A stretch of DNA of 64,000 nt from Planctomycetaceae bacterium (GCA_021732975.1 JAKFWC010000017.1:1-64000), one strand, 5' to 3'. Numbered from the stretch's first letter, positions 36,859-45,926 are shown. The notes: generated by a model from the letters alone, not told the origin. Numbers and translations are program-made.

Positions 36859-38136
36859 GTGTCTGTGAGTCCTCACATCACATCCCCTTACGGCGCTCAC
36901 CGCACGGTCGGTGCGGTCGAGTCGTACCCGCGTTTTCTGTGGCGCTCGCTGGGCGTCGCCACCGATGGCAACTGGCTCTTCTACGGTTGGATGACGCTGC
37001 TGACCGCGATCGCCCTCGTCGGCGCGAATGCCTGGGCGGTACAGGTTCGCGACGGGATGATCGTGACCAACATGTCCGATCACGTGAGTTGGGGGTTGTA
37101 TATCGCCAACTTCACCTTTGGCGTAGGACTGGCCGCGGGCGGCGTCATGATGGTCATCCCCGCTTATCTCTATGACGACGAAGAGATGCACGAGCTGGTG
37201 ATCATTGGCGAGGCGGTCGCCGTGGCTGCCATCCTGATGAGTACGCTCAGCGTCGTCGTCGATCTCGGTCGCCCTGACCGCTTCTGGCATCTGATCCCTG
37301 GAATCGGCAAGTTCAACTGGCCGATGTCGATGCTGACCTGGGATATTCTGGTCCTGAATGGCTACCTGGCCATCAACCTGCATATCGTCGGCTATTTGCT
37401 CTACATGCGCTATTTGGGCCGCAAGCCGAATCCCCGGTGGTATGTGCCGTTTGTGTTTCTTTCGATCATCTGGGCGATCAGCATCCACACGGTGACGGCG
37501 TTCCTGTATTGCGGGTTGGGTGGACGACCGTTCTGGAATACCGCGCTGCTGGCTCCCCGGTTTCTGGCGTCGGCCTTCGTCAGCGGGCCGGCGTTCATTC
37601 TGCTGGTGCTGCGCGCCTTGCGATCCACAACGAACTGGGAGTGGTCACCCCGCCCGGCGCAGACATTGATTCAGATTATTCGCGTGGCGATGGCGGCTAA
37701 TTTGTTGATGCTCTTCAGCGAGTTGTTCACGCTCTTTTACACCGGGAGTGGGCATGCGGCAGCGGCGCGGTACCTGTTCTTCGGCAGCCACGGTGCGACG
37801 GGTCTGGTACCCTGGATTTGGACCGCGGTCACGTTGAATCTCGTGGGAACGGCATTATTCTGCATGCCGCACGCATTAGAACGGGGGAGTGTCCGTATCG
37901 CCGCCTGTATCATGTGCATCATCGGGATCTGGATCGAAAAAGGGATGGGGCTGGTCGTTCCCGGCTTCATTCCCTCGACGCTGCACGAGATCGTCGAGTA
38001 TTCTCCCAGCCCGACCGAGTGGAAGGTGACCGCTGGCATCTGGGCGTTTAGCATGCTCGTGCTGACGGTGCTCATCAAGTTAATTGCCGCGGTTCATTCG
38101 CGGCGGCTGCACTCCACGGCCCCACACCTGCCATAG
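36859..38136 (+). CDS. nrfD: NrfD/PsrC-family membrane quinol oxidase subunit
   Basis: 425 aa integral membrane protein with about ten helices. NrfD family cues include WGLYIANFTFGVGLAAGGV, VDLGRPDRFWHLIPG, FNWPMSMLTWDILVLNGYL and the C-terminal GWIEKG-type IWIEKGMG followed by a helix. It oxidises menaquinol at the membrane and passes electrons to the FeS subunit. GTG start 4 bp after the FeS gene stop. The set tetraheme-FeS-NrfD probably replaces NapC, since no napC/napGH is found. Confidence 0.88.
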   Translation: MSVSPHITSPYGAHRTVGAVESYPRFLWRSLGVATDGNWLFYGWMTLLTAIALVGANAWAVQVRDGMIVTNMSDHVSWGLYIANFTFGVGLAAGGVMMVIPAYLYDDEEMHELVIIGEAVAVAAILMSTLSVVVDLGRPDRFWHLIPGIGKFNWPMSMLTWDILVLNGYLAINLHIVGYLLYMRYLGRKPNPRWYVPFVFLSIIWAISIHTVTAFLYCGLGGRPFWNTALLAPRFLASAFVSGPAFILLVLRALRSTTNWEWSPRPAQTLIQIIRVAMAANLLMLFSELFTLFYTGSGHAAAARYLFFGSHGATGLVPWIWTAVTLNLVGTALFCMPHALERGSVRIAACIMCIIGIWIEKGMGLVVPGFIPSTLHEIVEYSPSPTEWKVTAGIWAFSMLVLTVLIKLIAAVHSRRLHSTAPHLP

Positions 38137-38147
38137 GGACAAACCGC

Positions 38148-38558
38148 ATGACACCCTATGGTAAAGTCGCTCAGGCCGCGATTTCCGCCACCAGTCTGCT
38201 GGCGGAGCATTACGATGCCGAGGGGGGAAAACGGCTGAACTCACGAGAGATCGCCGAGCGCCGAAAACTCTCACAGGCCATCGTAGGAAAGGTGCTGACC
38301 ACGCTCTCACAAATCGGTCTGGTCACCGGCTCTCCGGGGCCCGGTGGCGGCTACACCCTCGCCCGCCCCCCACGTACCATCACGCTCAGTGAGGTCATCG
38401 CTCCCTTTGAACGCATCGAAGAAAGCCTCATGTGCCCCTTCGGCAAAGGTTGGTGCGGCACCGGCCCCCAATGCCCGCTCCACCAGCAACTCACTCAACT
38501 CCGCGGTCAGATCACCGATTTCCTGAGCCAGACCACTCTGGCACGCTTTCAATCATGA
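38148..38558 (+). CDS. Rrf2-family regulator (NsrR/IscR-like)
   Basis: 136 aa. Winged-helix N-terminus (REIAERRKLSQAIVGKVLTTL and SPGPGGGYTLARP) and three C-terminal cysteines, Cys96, Cys103 and Cys109, in CPFGKGWCGTGPQC, the Fe-S ligand region. NsrR senses NO through such a cluster. It ends the NrfD operon and probably controls the divergent nap/hcp genes. AGGGAC precedes the ATG at 38148. The ligand spacing differs slightly from E. coli NsrR/IscR, so the type of cluster is open. Confidence 0.85.
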   Translation: MTPYGKVAQAAISATSLLAEHYDAEGGKRLNSREIAERRKLSQAIVGKVLTTLSQIGLVTGSPGPGGGYTLARPPRTITLSEVIAPFERIEESLMCPFGKGWCGTGPQCPLHQQLTQLRGQITDFLSQTTLARFQS

Positions 38559-38899
38559 GCTTCATTTTATCGGGGCGTTGAACATCTGCGCTGGCTGAGC
38601 TTCGCGAATTTCAATCCACACCGAAGAGCCCTCGCAGAGTCTTCAGTTGCGATCGGGCGATCGAGGATCCGCCTCACCCTCGCTCTATTGCACGCTTGTC
38701 TGTAGAACCCTTAGGTTTCATCGACGACGGTCGCTTTTCCGACGCTTGTCAGATGTGCGCAGAACCCCTGTTTTTCAGAGGCGTTGTCGGTTTCTACGCT
38801 TCGATGTTGCTTTACTCAAGCGTGAATTTTACTGATTTGGTGGAAGAAGAGCTGGATGGATGATGACCTCCTCGTCCTTGCCGTGAGTATGGGGTGTTC
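38559..38899. other. Intergenic region with imperfect direct repeat
   Basis: 341 bp between the regulator and the cysNC stop. ACGCTTGTC occurs at 38692-38700 and 38742-38750, each followed by AGAACCC (38704-38710, 38761-38767) and a GGTTTC further on, an imperfect direct repeat of about 50-57 bp period. No gene is supported and no mobile ends are clear. Confidence 0.35.
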
Positions 38900-40852
38900 T
38901 CACGCGCCACTACGAGCGCCGGGTAAATACCCCCTCGACTTCATCAATTCGACGATGCGGCTAACGCTATCGTCGACGCTGACCCGGTCGGTCTGCAGCA
39001 CGAGATCGGGTCCTTTCGGTTCCTCGAACGCCGCAGTCACCCCCGGCATTTGAGCGATCTTGCCCGCGTCGGCAAGTTGGTACGCGCCGCTTTGGTCGCG
39101 TGTCCGCAGCACATCCATTGGCGCTGTGCAGTAGACTTCCAGCACGCGGTCCAGGCCGATCAACTGCTTCGCCTTCTCGCGCACTGCCTCATGTGGTGCC
39201 ACGAACGCTGCGATGGTGATCACTCCCGCGTCGTTCATCAATTTTGCGACCTCGGCTGACCGCCGCAGGTTCTCCGAGCGATCGTCGGCCGTGAACCCCA
39301 GGTCGCGGTTCAGCCCTTGCCGCATGTTCTGACCGTAGAGCACCGTCACTGCCCGGCCTTCGTTCCACAGGCGGCGTTCCAGCCCATACGCGATCTGGCT
39401 TTTGCCGCTGCCCGTCAATCCCACCAGCAGCACTGTCACCGGCACCTGGCCGTAGCGTTGCTCGCGCTCCGCGGGGGCAATCAGGCTCTCGCGCGTCTTC
39501 AACAGCGCGGCCGGTTCCGTGGCCCACACGTCGCCTTGGGATTTCGCCGTCCCGGTGTCCAGAATCATTCCCGCCCCGACGGTGTTGTTTGTCAGGCGGT
39601 CGATCAGAATGAACGCTCCGGTCGCGGCATTGGTGCGATAAGCGTCGCACGCCAGCGGCTGGGTCAGGCTAAGCTGCACATGACCGACTTCGTTTAGCTC
39701 CAGTCGCGCTACCGTCCGGTGTTCCAGCGAATTGACATCGACGCCATACCGGAAGGACGCGACTTCGGCCGTCACCTGTCGTGTGGTTTGCTTCAGCGTG
39801 TAGGACTTGCCGGGGACGAACGGCTGCTCGGCCATCCACACCACCATCGCCTCGATCTCGCTGCTGACATTCGGCAGATTGTCCGGCAGAACGAGCATGT
39901 CGCCACGGCTGACGTCCACCTCATCGGTCAGGGTCACGGTCACGGCCTGCGGGGCGAACGCTTCGTCCAGGTCGCCGTCGTACGTCACGATCGACTTCAC
40001 ATGGCTGCGTTTGCCAGACGGCAGCACCATCACCTCGTCGCCCTTGTGCAGGACACCCGAGGCAATCGTCCCCGCGAAGCCGCGGAAGTCGAGATTCGGA
40101 CGGAGGACGTATTGCACCGGGAAACGGAAGTCGGTCAGGTTGCGGTCGCCGGCAATGTGCACTGTTTCCAAGTGATCCAGCAGCGGCGGGCCGGAATACC
40201 ACGGCATCGCATCGCTCTTGGACACGACGTTGTCGCCCTTCAACGCCGACATCGGGATGAAGGTGATATCGTGCAGTTCGAGCTTGGCGACGAAACCGGT
40301 GTACTCATCCTTGATTCGTTCAAAGACATCGCGAGAGTAGTCGACGATGTCCATCTTGTTGATGGCCACGACAACGTGTCGGATGCCCAGCAGCGACACG
40401 ATATACGAGTGCCGGCGGGTCTGGGTCATCACGCCGTGGCGGGCATCGATGAGAATGATGGCCAGTTGAGATGTCGAGGCCCCCGTCGCCATGTTGCGCG
40501 TGTACTGCTCGTGTCCCGGCGTGTCGGCAATGATGAACTTGCGGCGGTCGGTCGAGAAGTAACGATACGCGACATCGATGGTGATCCCCTGCTCACGCTC
40601 AGCCTTAAGGCCGTCGGTCAGCAGGGCGAGATCGATCTCGCCAGCACCGGTGGTGCCCACCTTCTCGCTGTCGCGTTTCACGGCCGCAAGCTGATCTTCG
40701 TAGATCATCTTGGTGTCGTGCAGCAACCGGCCGATGAGCGTGCTCTTGCCGTCGTCGACGCTGCCGCAGGTGAGGAACCGCAGGAGCTCCTTCTTCTGGT
40801 GGCGCGCGAGGTAGGTGTGGATGTCTTCCTGACTCAAATCAACGGCTTGCAT
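38900..40852 (-). CDS. cysNC: Bifunctional sulfate adenylyltransferase subunit 1/APS kinase-like
   Basis: 650 aa. N-terminal GTPase of the CysN type: P-loop [13 protein letters not shown]2 region [10 protein letters not shown]3 [12 protein letters not shown], and NKMD. It is followed by the elongation-factor-like beta-barrels. C-terminal about 180 residues resemble APS kinase with Walker A GLTGSGKS. In that domain the usual LDGDxxR reads LYGQNMR and the FISP segment, which holds the phosphorylated-Ser position, reads FVAP. So CysN function is confident but kinase activity is doubtful. Operon with cysD upstream. ATG at 40852. Confidence 0.9.
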   Translation of the reverse strand: MQAVDLSQEDIHTYLARHQKKELLRFLTCGSVDDGKSTLIGRLLHDTKMIYEDQLAAVKRDSEKVGTTGAGEIDLALLTDGLKAEREQGITIDVAYRYFSTDRRKFIIADTPGHEQYTRNMATGASTSQLAIILIDARHGVMTQTRRHSYIVSLLGIRHVVVAINKMDIVDYSRDVFERIKDEYTGFVAKLELHDITFIPMSALKGDNVVSKSDAMPWYSGPPLLDHLETVHIAGDRNLTDFRFPVQYVLRPNLDFRGFAGTIASGVLHKGDEVMVLPSGKRSHVKSIVTYDGDLDEAFAPQAVTVTLTDEVDVSRGDMLVLPDNLPNVSSEIEAMVVWMAEQPFVPGKSYTLKQTTRQVTAEVASFRYGVDVNSLEHRTVARLELNEVGHVQLSLTQPLACDAYRTNAATGAFILIDRLTNNTVGAGMILDTGTAKSQGDVWATEPAALLKTRESLIAPAEREQRYGQVPVTVLLVGLTGSGKSQIAYGLERRLWNEGRAVTVLYGQNMRQGLNRDLGFTADDRSENLRRSAEVAKLMNDAGVITIAAFVAPHEAVREKAKQLIGLDRVLEVYCTAPMDVLRTRDQSGAYQLADAGKIAQMPGVTAAFEEPKGPDLVLQTDRVSVDDSVSRIVELMKSRGYLPGARSGA

Positions 40853-40857
40853 GGAGT

Positions 40858-40956
40858 AGTTCTCAGTTCTCGGTTTTCAGTTCTTAGTCAAAATCAGTGG
40901 TCGTCGGTTCCACGGTTGCTTCCTAACCTAGAACTGACAACCCACAGCTGAGAACT
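40858..40956. repeat. Long imperfect inverted repeat between cysD and cysNC
   Basis: Arms 40858-40887 and 40928-40956 pair: AGTTCTCAG...TTTTCAGTTCTTAG against CTAGAACTGACAAC...CTGAGAACT, with a 40-nt loop. It fills almost the whole 106-bp gap between the two genes. It could be a repetitive element or an mRNA processing/attenuation hairpin that lowers cysNC relative to cysD. Confidence 0.6.
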
Positions 40957-40958
40957 GC

Positions 40959-41873
40959 TCAGAAATAGCCTTCGCGTTTTTTTTGCTCCATCGACCCGGT
41001 CTCATCGTGGTCGATCACCCGGCCCTGCCGCTCGGAGTTTGTCGCCAGCAACATTTCCTCGATGATCTCCGGCAGCGTCGTGGCGTTGCTCTCGATAGCT
41101 CCCGTAAGCGGGTAGCAGCCCAGCGTGCGGAATCGCACCCGTTTCATCATCGGCACCTCGCCAGGTCGCAACCGCATCCGATCGTCGTCGACCATGATGA
41201 GCGTACCGTCGCGTTCGACGACTGGACGGACATCTGCAAAGTAGAGCGGCACGATCGGGATGTTTTCCATGTGGACGTATTGCCAGACATCCAGTTCGGT
41301 CCAGTTGCTCAGCGGGAAGGCGCGGATGCTTTCACCTTTGTTGACCTTGCTGTTGTACAGATTCCAGAGCTCCGGCCGCTGGTTCTTGGGGTCCCATTGA
41401 TGCAGACGGTCGCGGAAACTATAGACTCGCTCCTTGGCCCGGCTCTTCTCTTCGTCGCGACGGGCACCGCCAAACGCGGCGTCGAACTGGTAGTGATTCA
41501 ACGCCTGTTTGAGCGCCGCCGTCTTCATGACATCGGTGTGCTTCTTCGAGCCGTGGTCAAAGGGGTTGATGTTCTGGGCCTGCCCATCCGGGTTGATCCA
41601 GACCTTCAAATCGAGGCCTTGCTCGCGACAGAACTCATCGCGGAATTCGATCATTTCCCGGAATTTCCAAGTCGTATCAACATGCAGCAATGGGAAGGGA
41701 AGCCGTCCGGGGTGGAACGCCTTCTGCGCCAGCCGCAACATGACGGCTGAGTCCTTGCCGATGGAATAGAGCATCACCGGCCGCTCGAACTCGGCAGCCA
41801 CCTCGCGGATGATGTGGATGCTTTCCGCCTCGAGCACTTTCAGATGTGTCAAATTGTAGCTGCTTCTGATCAT
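40959..41873 (-). CDS. cysD: Sulfate adenylyltransferase subunit 2
   Basis: 304 aa, the usual CysD length. PP-loop [15 protein letters not shown] near residue 35, [46 protein letters not shown] and C-terminal [21 protein letters not shown]-type tail. With CysN it makes adenosine 5'-phosphosulfate from sulfate and ATP. Start at 41873, where the sequence becomes CysD-like; a 78-base in-frame extension lacks homology. Upstream GGGACGG is the likely ribosome site. Confidence 0.92.
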   Translation of the reverse strand: MIRSSYNLTHLKVLEAESIHIIREVAAEFERPVMLYSIGKDSAVMLRLAQKAFHPGRLPFPLLHVDTTWKFREMIEFRDEFCREQGLDLKVWINPDGQAQNINPFDHGSKKHTDVMKTAALKQALNHYQFDAAFGGARRDEEKSRAKERVYSFRDRLHQWDPKNQRPELWNLYNSKVNKGESIRAFPLSNWTELDVWQYVHMENIPIVPLYFADVRPVVERDGTLIMVDDDRMRLRPGEVPMMKRVRFRTLGCYPLTGAIESNATTLPEIIEEMLLATNSERQGRVIDHDETGSMEQKKREGYF

Positions 41874-41919
41874 CCGTCCCCCTGTTTGGTGCCTGCCCCA
41901 CTGATAATACGATATTCGC

Positions 41920-42153
41920 TCATCCATAGCGAAAGGGCATATCACTGGCAAGGCGGAAAATGCCGCCGCGCGTTGCGACCTCTGAGATCAGCGCGAATCG
42001 GGGCTTCGCGGTGACATCCCCCAGTGCAGGATTTTCAGCATGGCGATTCAGCGGCGTCGGTAGGACCAGCAGCTCTTTTTTCGAGTTGCCATCGCCCTCT
42101 TTCGATTGCAGGTCGAAGCCCTGGAACTGCCGGGCGATCTCACGCATTTGCAC
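41920..42153 (-). pseudogene. Fragment of a planctomycetal hypothetical family (decayed)
   Basis: 77-residue open stretch reading QMREIARQFQGFDL and ELLVLPTPLNRH. To my recollection this resembles a short protein family frequent in Planctomycetes that has the core MREIARRF followed about 25 residues later by LLPTPI/LYRY. The part after ALGDV no longer follows the family, and the upstream region shows another family-like segment (RHRDRHQRGRYN) in a different frame. I treat it as a degraded copy, not an active gene. Confidence 0.35.
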
Positions 42154-42240
42154 GAGTTGTAGCGCCCGCGCTGGTGCCGGTCGCGGTGACGCGTTTTTTT
42201 CATCCCCTGCTAACTCTGATCGCTTCCGCCATGGCTCGGA

Positions 42241-42305
42241 CCACGAGCCGCCTAATCGTCGCGAGCAGCATTGAGAGACTACGGATCATTCATTGAACCG
42301 CACGG
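42241..42305. repeat. Degenerate repeat, copy 1 (second copy at 57212-57351)
   Basis: Two blocks, 42241-42266 (beginning CCACGAGCCGCC) and 42281-42305 (beginning ACGGATCATTCATTG), recur with few changes at 57212-57237 and 57327-57351. In the second copy the blocks are 89 bp apart, here 14 bp. The second locus is full of transposase/integrase debris, so both are probably relics of the same mobile or repetitive element. Confidence 0.55.
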
Positions 42306-42330
42306 TTACTCCCTGTCATCTTTTTTTCTT

Positions 42331-42397
42331 GTGACATCACGGCGTGACTGAAATAAGCGAGCTAGATTTCGATGTGTCCTTAGAAGTCACCGTGTGA
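42331..42397. promoter_or_regulatory. Palindromic sites upstream of the carrier-protein operon
   Basis: GTGACATCACGGCGTGAC (42331-42348) contains two overlapping GTGA/TCAC dyads, one of which is the perfect TCACGGCGTGA. TCACCGTGTGA at 42387-42397 is another GTGA/TCAC palindrome. All lie 65-135 bp before the ACP start and are candidate operators. No regulator gene is adjacent. GGGAG (42451) is the likely ribosome site. Confidence 0.4.
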
Positions 42398-42463
42398 ACG
42401 GCAACACGACTTCATCGAAGCTCGATTCTGCGGAACATAACGTTAATTCGGGAGATTAGGTCC

Positions 42464-42730
42464 ATGAGTCAGTCGATCGGCAGCCCTGCCGTTGATGTGG
42501 GTGTGATTCGAGAAGTGATTGCCCAGCACGCTCGTCTTGGCCGAGATCTCGTGGATGCCGACGATGTTCTCGATCTGTACAGCGTCGGCCTGACATCTTT
42601 AGCGACTGTCGGGGTCATGCTGGCGCTGGAAGATCGCTTCGACCTGGAATTCCCGGAATCGATGCTCGGCCGCGATACGTTTCGCAGCATTGCCAACATT
42701 CAGGAAGCCATTCAATCTCTTCTTGCGTGA
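42464..42730 (+). CDS. Stand-alone carrier protein of the aminoacyl-CP cluster
   Basis: 88-aa phosphopantetheinyl carrier protein. Attachment serine Ser45 in YSVGLTSLATVGVML, followed by LEDRFDLEFPESML. It is the first gene of a five-to-six-gene run that includes an amino acid:carrier-protein ligase, for which small CPs of this kind are the natural partner. It should carry an activated amino acid as a thioester. It is unlike the primary fatty-acid ACP. The stop overlaps the start of the next gene. Confidence 0.87.
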   Translation: MSQSIGSPAVDVGVIREVIAQHARLGRDLVDADDVLDLYSVGLTSLATVGVMLALEDRFDLEFPESMLGRDTFRSIANIQEAIQSLLA

Positions 42731-43992
42731 TGCCCCGTGAGGTATCCGTGAGTTTCCCCAGCTCATTCCCCGGTTGCGATCGCAAAAACATGATGATGAC
42801 CACGACAGTCGAACGGCCGACATCAACAACGCCCCGCCGGGATTCCTTGTTGAAGCAGGTCCACGAAATCGGCAAAACCGTCCTGGCGATTCACGCGGAT
42901 GATGTAGATCGGGCCGCGCGGTTTCCGGCGGAATCGATCTGTGCTCTTCGCGACGCCGAGTTGCTCAGCGCGTATGTTCCCCAGGAATATGGCGGACTGG
43001 GGTTGAGCGTCGTCGAACTCTCCCGAGTTTGCGATGTCCTCGGGCAATACTGCGGTTCGACGGCGATGATCTACGCGATGCATTGCATCCAGGTGGCTTG
43101 CGTGACGCATCACGCGCAGCAATCGTCTTTCTTTCGTGGCTATCTGAAGCGGTTGGTGGACGAACAGCGCTTGATGGCCTCCGCAACGACGGAAGTCGGT
43201 ACCGGCGGTGATTTGCGGTCCAGCATCTGCGCCGCCGAAATCGCGGGCAGTCGATTCAAACTCACAAAGCAAGCGCCGGTGATTTCCTACGGCCAGGAAG
43301 CCGACGATATCCTGGTCTCCTGTCGTCGCGCTCCCGATGCGCAGGCGAGCGAGCAACTTCACATTCTGGTCAGTCGCGGTGAATATACCGCCGTGCCGAT
43401 CTCGAATTGGGACACGCTCGGATTCCGCGGCACCTGCAGTTCCGGTTTCACGTTGACTGCTGAAGGAGACGTGCAGCAGATTCTGCCGACGCCGTTCGAT
43501 CAAATCCTCTCGCAGACCATGCATCCGGTTTCGCACATTGTTTGGGCTTCGCTGTGGTCCGGCATTGCTGCCGATGCGGTCAACCGGGCGCGGGCGTTCC
43601 TGCGGGTCGAGGCCCGTAAAACGCCTGGAGAAACACCGCTCGCCGCGATTCGGCTGGCCGAAGTCGATCAGGTTCTGCAAGAGCTGCGACACAACGTCCG
43701 CGGCCTCGCTCACGAATATCAGGAATTATTGGACGCCGATAATCCGGAAGGAGCACACGGGTTCGGTTTTGCGATTCGAACCAACAATCTCAAGCTGTCG
43801 GCGTCGCAGCGAATTGTCGATATCGTCGGCCGTGCATTGCTGATCTGCGGGATTGCCGGCTATCGCAACGACTCCAAATTCAGCCTGTCCCGCCATCTGC
43901 GCGACTCCTACGGAGCCGCAGTGATGGTGAATAACGATCGCATCACCAAACTGAACGCGACCATGCTCATGGCGCACAAAGAAGGATTTTGA
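42730..43992 (+). CDS. Acyl-CoA dehydrogenase-like flavoprotein
   Basis: About 420 aa, flavin-dependent acyl-CoA dehydrogenase fold. YVPQEYGGLGLSVVELSRV is the N-terminal helical signature, and SATTEVGTGGDLRSSICAA and TKQAPVISYGQEADD belong to the flavin-binding central region. HPVSHIVWASLWSGIAAD and the C-terminal helical bundle complete the fold. The usual glutamate base cannot be assigned by eye. In this cluster the natural substrate may be an acyl- or aminoacyl-carrier protein. The ATG at 42730 overlaps the carrier stop (TGATG); a GTG at 42748 with GAGG upstream is an alternative. Confidence 0.82.
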   Translation: MPREVSVSFPSSFPGCDRKNMMMTTTVERPTSTTPRRDSLLKQVHEIGKTVLAIHADDVDRAARFPAESICALRDAELLSAYVPQEYGGLGLSVVELSRVCDVLGQYCGSTAMIYAMHCIQVACVTHHAQQSSFFRGYLKRLVDEQRLMASATTEVGTGGDLRSSICAAEIAGSRFKLTKQAPVISYGQEADDILVSCRRAPDAQASEQLHILVSRGEYTAVPISNWDTLGFRGTCSSGFTLTAEGDVQQILPTPFDQILSQTMHPVSHIVWASLWSGIAADAVNRARAFLRVEARKTPGETPLAAIRLAEVDQVLQELRHNVRGLAHEYQELLDADNPEGAHGFGFAIRTNNLKLSASQRIVDIVGRALLICGIAGYRNDSKFSLSRHLRDSYGAAVMVNNDRITKLNATMLMAHKEGF

Positions 43993-43994
43993 AC

Positions 43995-44924
43995 ATGTGC
44001 GTCACCACACAAACCATTACGGATGCGTATCAGGAATGTCAGACCCGGTTGATCGAGGCCGGGCTGCTCATCCCGTCCGGCGTCAACGGCGTCTACGGGC
44101 TCAGCGGTGTCTTCGAGGACGTTGTTGAACGGTTCGAGCGGCTGGTCACACAACGGGGTTCGCACCTGCGGGCGGAAGTGATGCGCTTCCCGGCGATTCT
44201 CAATCGGGAAACGTATCTCAAGACGACCCACATCGAATCGTTCCCGGACTTGATGGGTTCCGTCCACAGTTTCACTGGCAACGAACGGGACCATCAGCGA
44301 CTCTTGGCGCAGCGCGATGCGGGAGACGACTGGACGCGCGAATTAACGCCCTCGGAAGTCATGATGACTCCCGCGGCATGCTATCCGTTGTATCCCACGG
44401 CCGCGAGGACGGCGCTGCCGTCAGACGGTCGGATCGTCGACTTGCGGTCGTTCGTATTTCGCCATGAACCATCCGTCGATCCGGCCCGCATGCAGATTTT
44501 TCGTCAACGCGAGTACGTCCGTCTTGGGACACCGGAGCAGGCCCAGGAACATCAGGAATATTGGCTGCAATTGGGGTTGGAGATTCTGGAAGAAGTCGGC
44601 CTGACGGCGCGGAAAGTCATCGCGAACGATCCGTTCTTTGGACGCCGCGGCAAAATGATGGCGGCCGCCCAGAAGGATCAAGACCTCAAGTTTGAGCTCG
44701 TCCATGCGGTTGCCACGGAGGAGCGCCCGACCGCGATTGCCTCGAGCAATTACCATCTCGATTACTTTGGTAATGCGTTCGAGATTCAGACGCCTAACGG
44801 TGCCCCAGCACACACCGCCTGCATCGGTTTCGGCCTGGAGCGGATTGCCCTGGCCTTGTTCATGAAACACGGTTTCGACCCGGACTTCTGGCCGACCGAC
44901 GTTCAGAATGCGCTCGCACTATGA
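43995..44924 (+). CDS. Amino acid:[carrier-protein] ligase (class II aaRS-like)
   Basis: 309 aa SerRS-like catalytic core without a tRNA-binding domain. It resembles the amino acid:[carrier protein] ligases first described as aaRS homologs in Bradyrhizobium (Bll0957 type). Motif 2 region FVFRHEPS and FRQREYV; motif 3 GFGLERIALALF. Residues Cys129, Glu173 and Cys276 occupy positions expected for the zinc triad of this family. It should adenylate glycine, alanine or a similar amino acid and load it onto the neighbouring carrier's phosphopantetheine. ATG 43995 has AAGGA upstream; TTG 43989 also opens the frame. Four-base overlap with the DUF1839 gene follows. Confidence 0.9.
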   Translation: MCVTTQTITDAYQECQTRLIEAGLLIPSGVNGVYGLSGVFEDVVERFERLVTQRGSHLRAEVMRFPAILNRETYLKTTHIESFPDLMGSVHSFTGNERDHQRLLAQRDAGDDWTRELTPSEVMMTPAACYPLYPTAARTALPSDGRIVDLRSFVFRHEPSVDPARMQIFRQREYVRLGTPEQAQEHQEYWLQLGLEILEEVGLTARKVIANDPFFGRRGKMMAAAQKDQDLKFELVHAVATEERPTAIASSNYHLDYFGNAFEIQTPNGAPAHTACIGFGLERIALALFMKHGFDPDFWPTDVQNALAL

Positions 44925-45895
44925 CCGCTCCCGTCATTTCCCTGAGCCCCGCCGAATATCAACGGCACCTTATCCACACACAAGACCGCACTTGGGCCGA
45001 GACCAATTGCTACGTCGACGTGTGGATCGAGTTGCTGCACGCCTGGGGTTTTGAACCACTCGCGGCGATGCCCTTCACGATCGGTATTGACTTTGAGGGG
45101 GATCAATGGACGTTCTTCAAGTTTTCGCTGGGCGACCTGCGCGACCTGTATGGACTTGATGTCCAGGAACTTGCCATCTGGCAGCCACTGGCCGGTCATG
45201 TTGAAGAGCAGATTCGCCGCGGTCGACCAGTCCTGGTCGAGCTCGATTCGTACTATCTCCCGGACACCGCCGGGACGGCATATCGAATTCAACATCAAAA
45301 ATCGACGGTCGCCGTGGTGGCCATCGATGTTCCCGAACGCCGACTGGGATACTTCCACGGCCAAGGGTATTACGAATTGGCCGGTGACGATTTCACGAAC
45401 GTCTTTCGGATGACTGAGCCACCCGAATCGACGCATCTGCCGCCGTATGTGGAATTCGTCAAACGCCGATCCGGGAAGCAACTGACCGGCACCGCGCTGG
45501 TTGAGGCTTCGGTTGGAATTCTGCGCCGGCAACTGCAAGCATTACCGGCATTCAATCCATTCGTCGCGTTCAAGTCACGGTTTGCCGCCGATCTGGATTG
45601 GCTGGTCGATCGTCCGATCGGCGATTTCCACGCATACTCGTTTGCCACGTTGCGTCAATTCGGTTCGTGTTATGAGTTAGCAGCGACCTATCTGAAATGG
45701 TTGCAGGCCCGTGATGTGACTGGCCTCGAAGCCCCCGTAGCGGGATTAACGACGTTATCGACCGGGGCAAAATCGCTGCAATTCAACCTGGCGCGGGCCG
45801 TGGCGCGGAAAAAACCGCTGAATCTTTCTGTGATCGATGAGATGGCGGCGGAGTGGGACTCCACCATGACCGCGCTGAAGGCCCGCTTGCTGTAG
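44921..45895 (+). CDS. DUF1839 protein, possible BtrH-like acyltransferase
   Basis: 324 aa DUF1839-family protein. Known only as a partner of the carrier/ligase cluster. By pattern the N-terminal half resembles papain-like BtrH N-terminal domains: ETNCYVDVWIELL (Cys30), VLVELDSYYLPDTAG (Asp108) and RIQHQKSTVAVVAID (His124). BtrH moves an acyl group from a carrier protein to an amine. Inference: this protein takes the aminoacyl group off the carrier and passes it to an acceptor. The C-terminal 150 residues are helical. Stop is 31 bp before the GH2 gene. Confidence 0.8.
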   Translation: MTAPVISLSPAEYQRHLIHTQDRTWAETNCYVDVWIELLHAWGFEPLAAMPFTIGIDFEGDQWTFFKFSLGDLRDLYGLDVQELAIWQPLAGHVEEQIRRGRPVLVELDSYYLPDTAGTAYRIQHQKSTVAVVAIDVPERRLGYFHGQGYYELAGDDFTNVFRMTEPPESTHLPPYVEFVKRRSGKQLTGTALVEASVGILRRQLQALPAFNPFVAFKSRFAADLDWLVDRPIGDFHAYSFATLRQFGSCYELAATYLKWLQARDVTGLEAPVAGLTTLSTGAKSLQFNLARAVARKKPLNLSVIDEMAAEWDSTMTALKARLL

Positions 45896-45926
45896 TTTCC
45901 AAGCGGCCAACCAGCCGGGAGTCACC

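Noticed and set aside
39719-40951. 410-codon plus-strand open frame opposite cysNC
   Set aside because: Shadow of cysNC; no motif, composition of antisense DNA.
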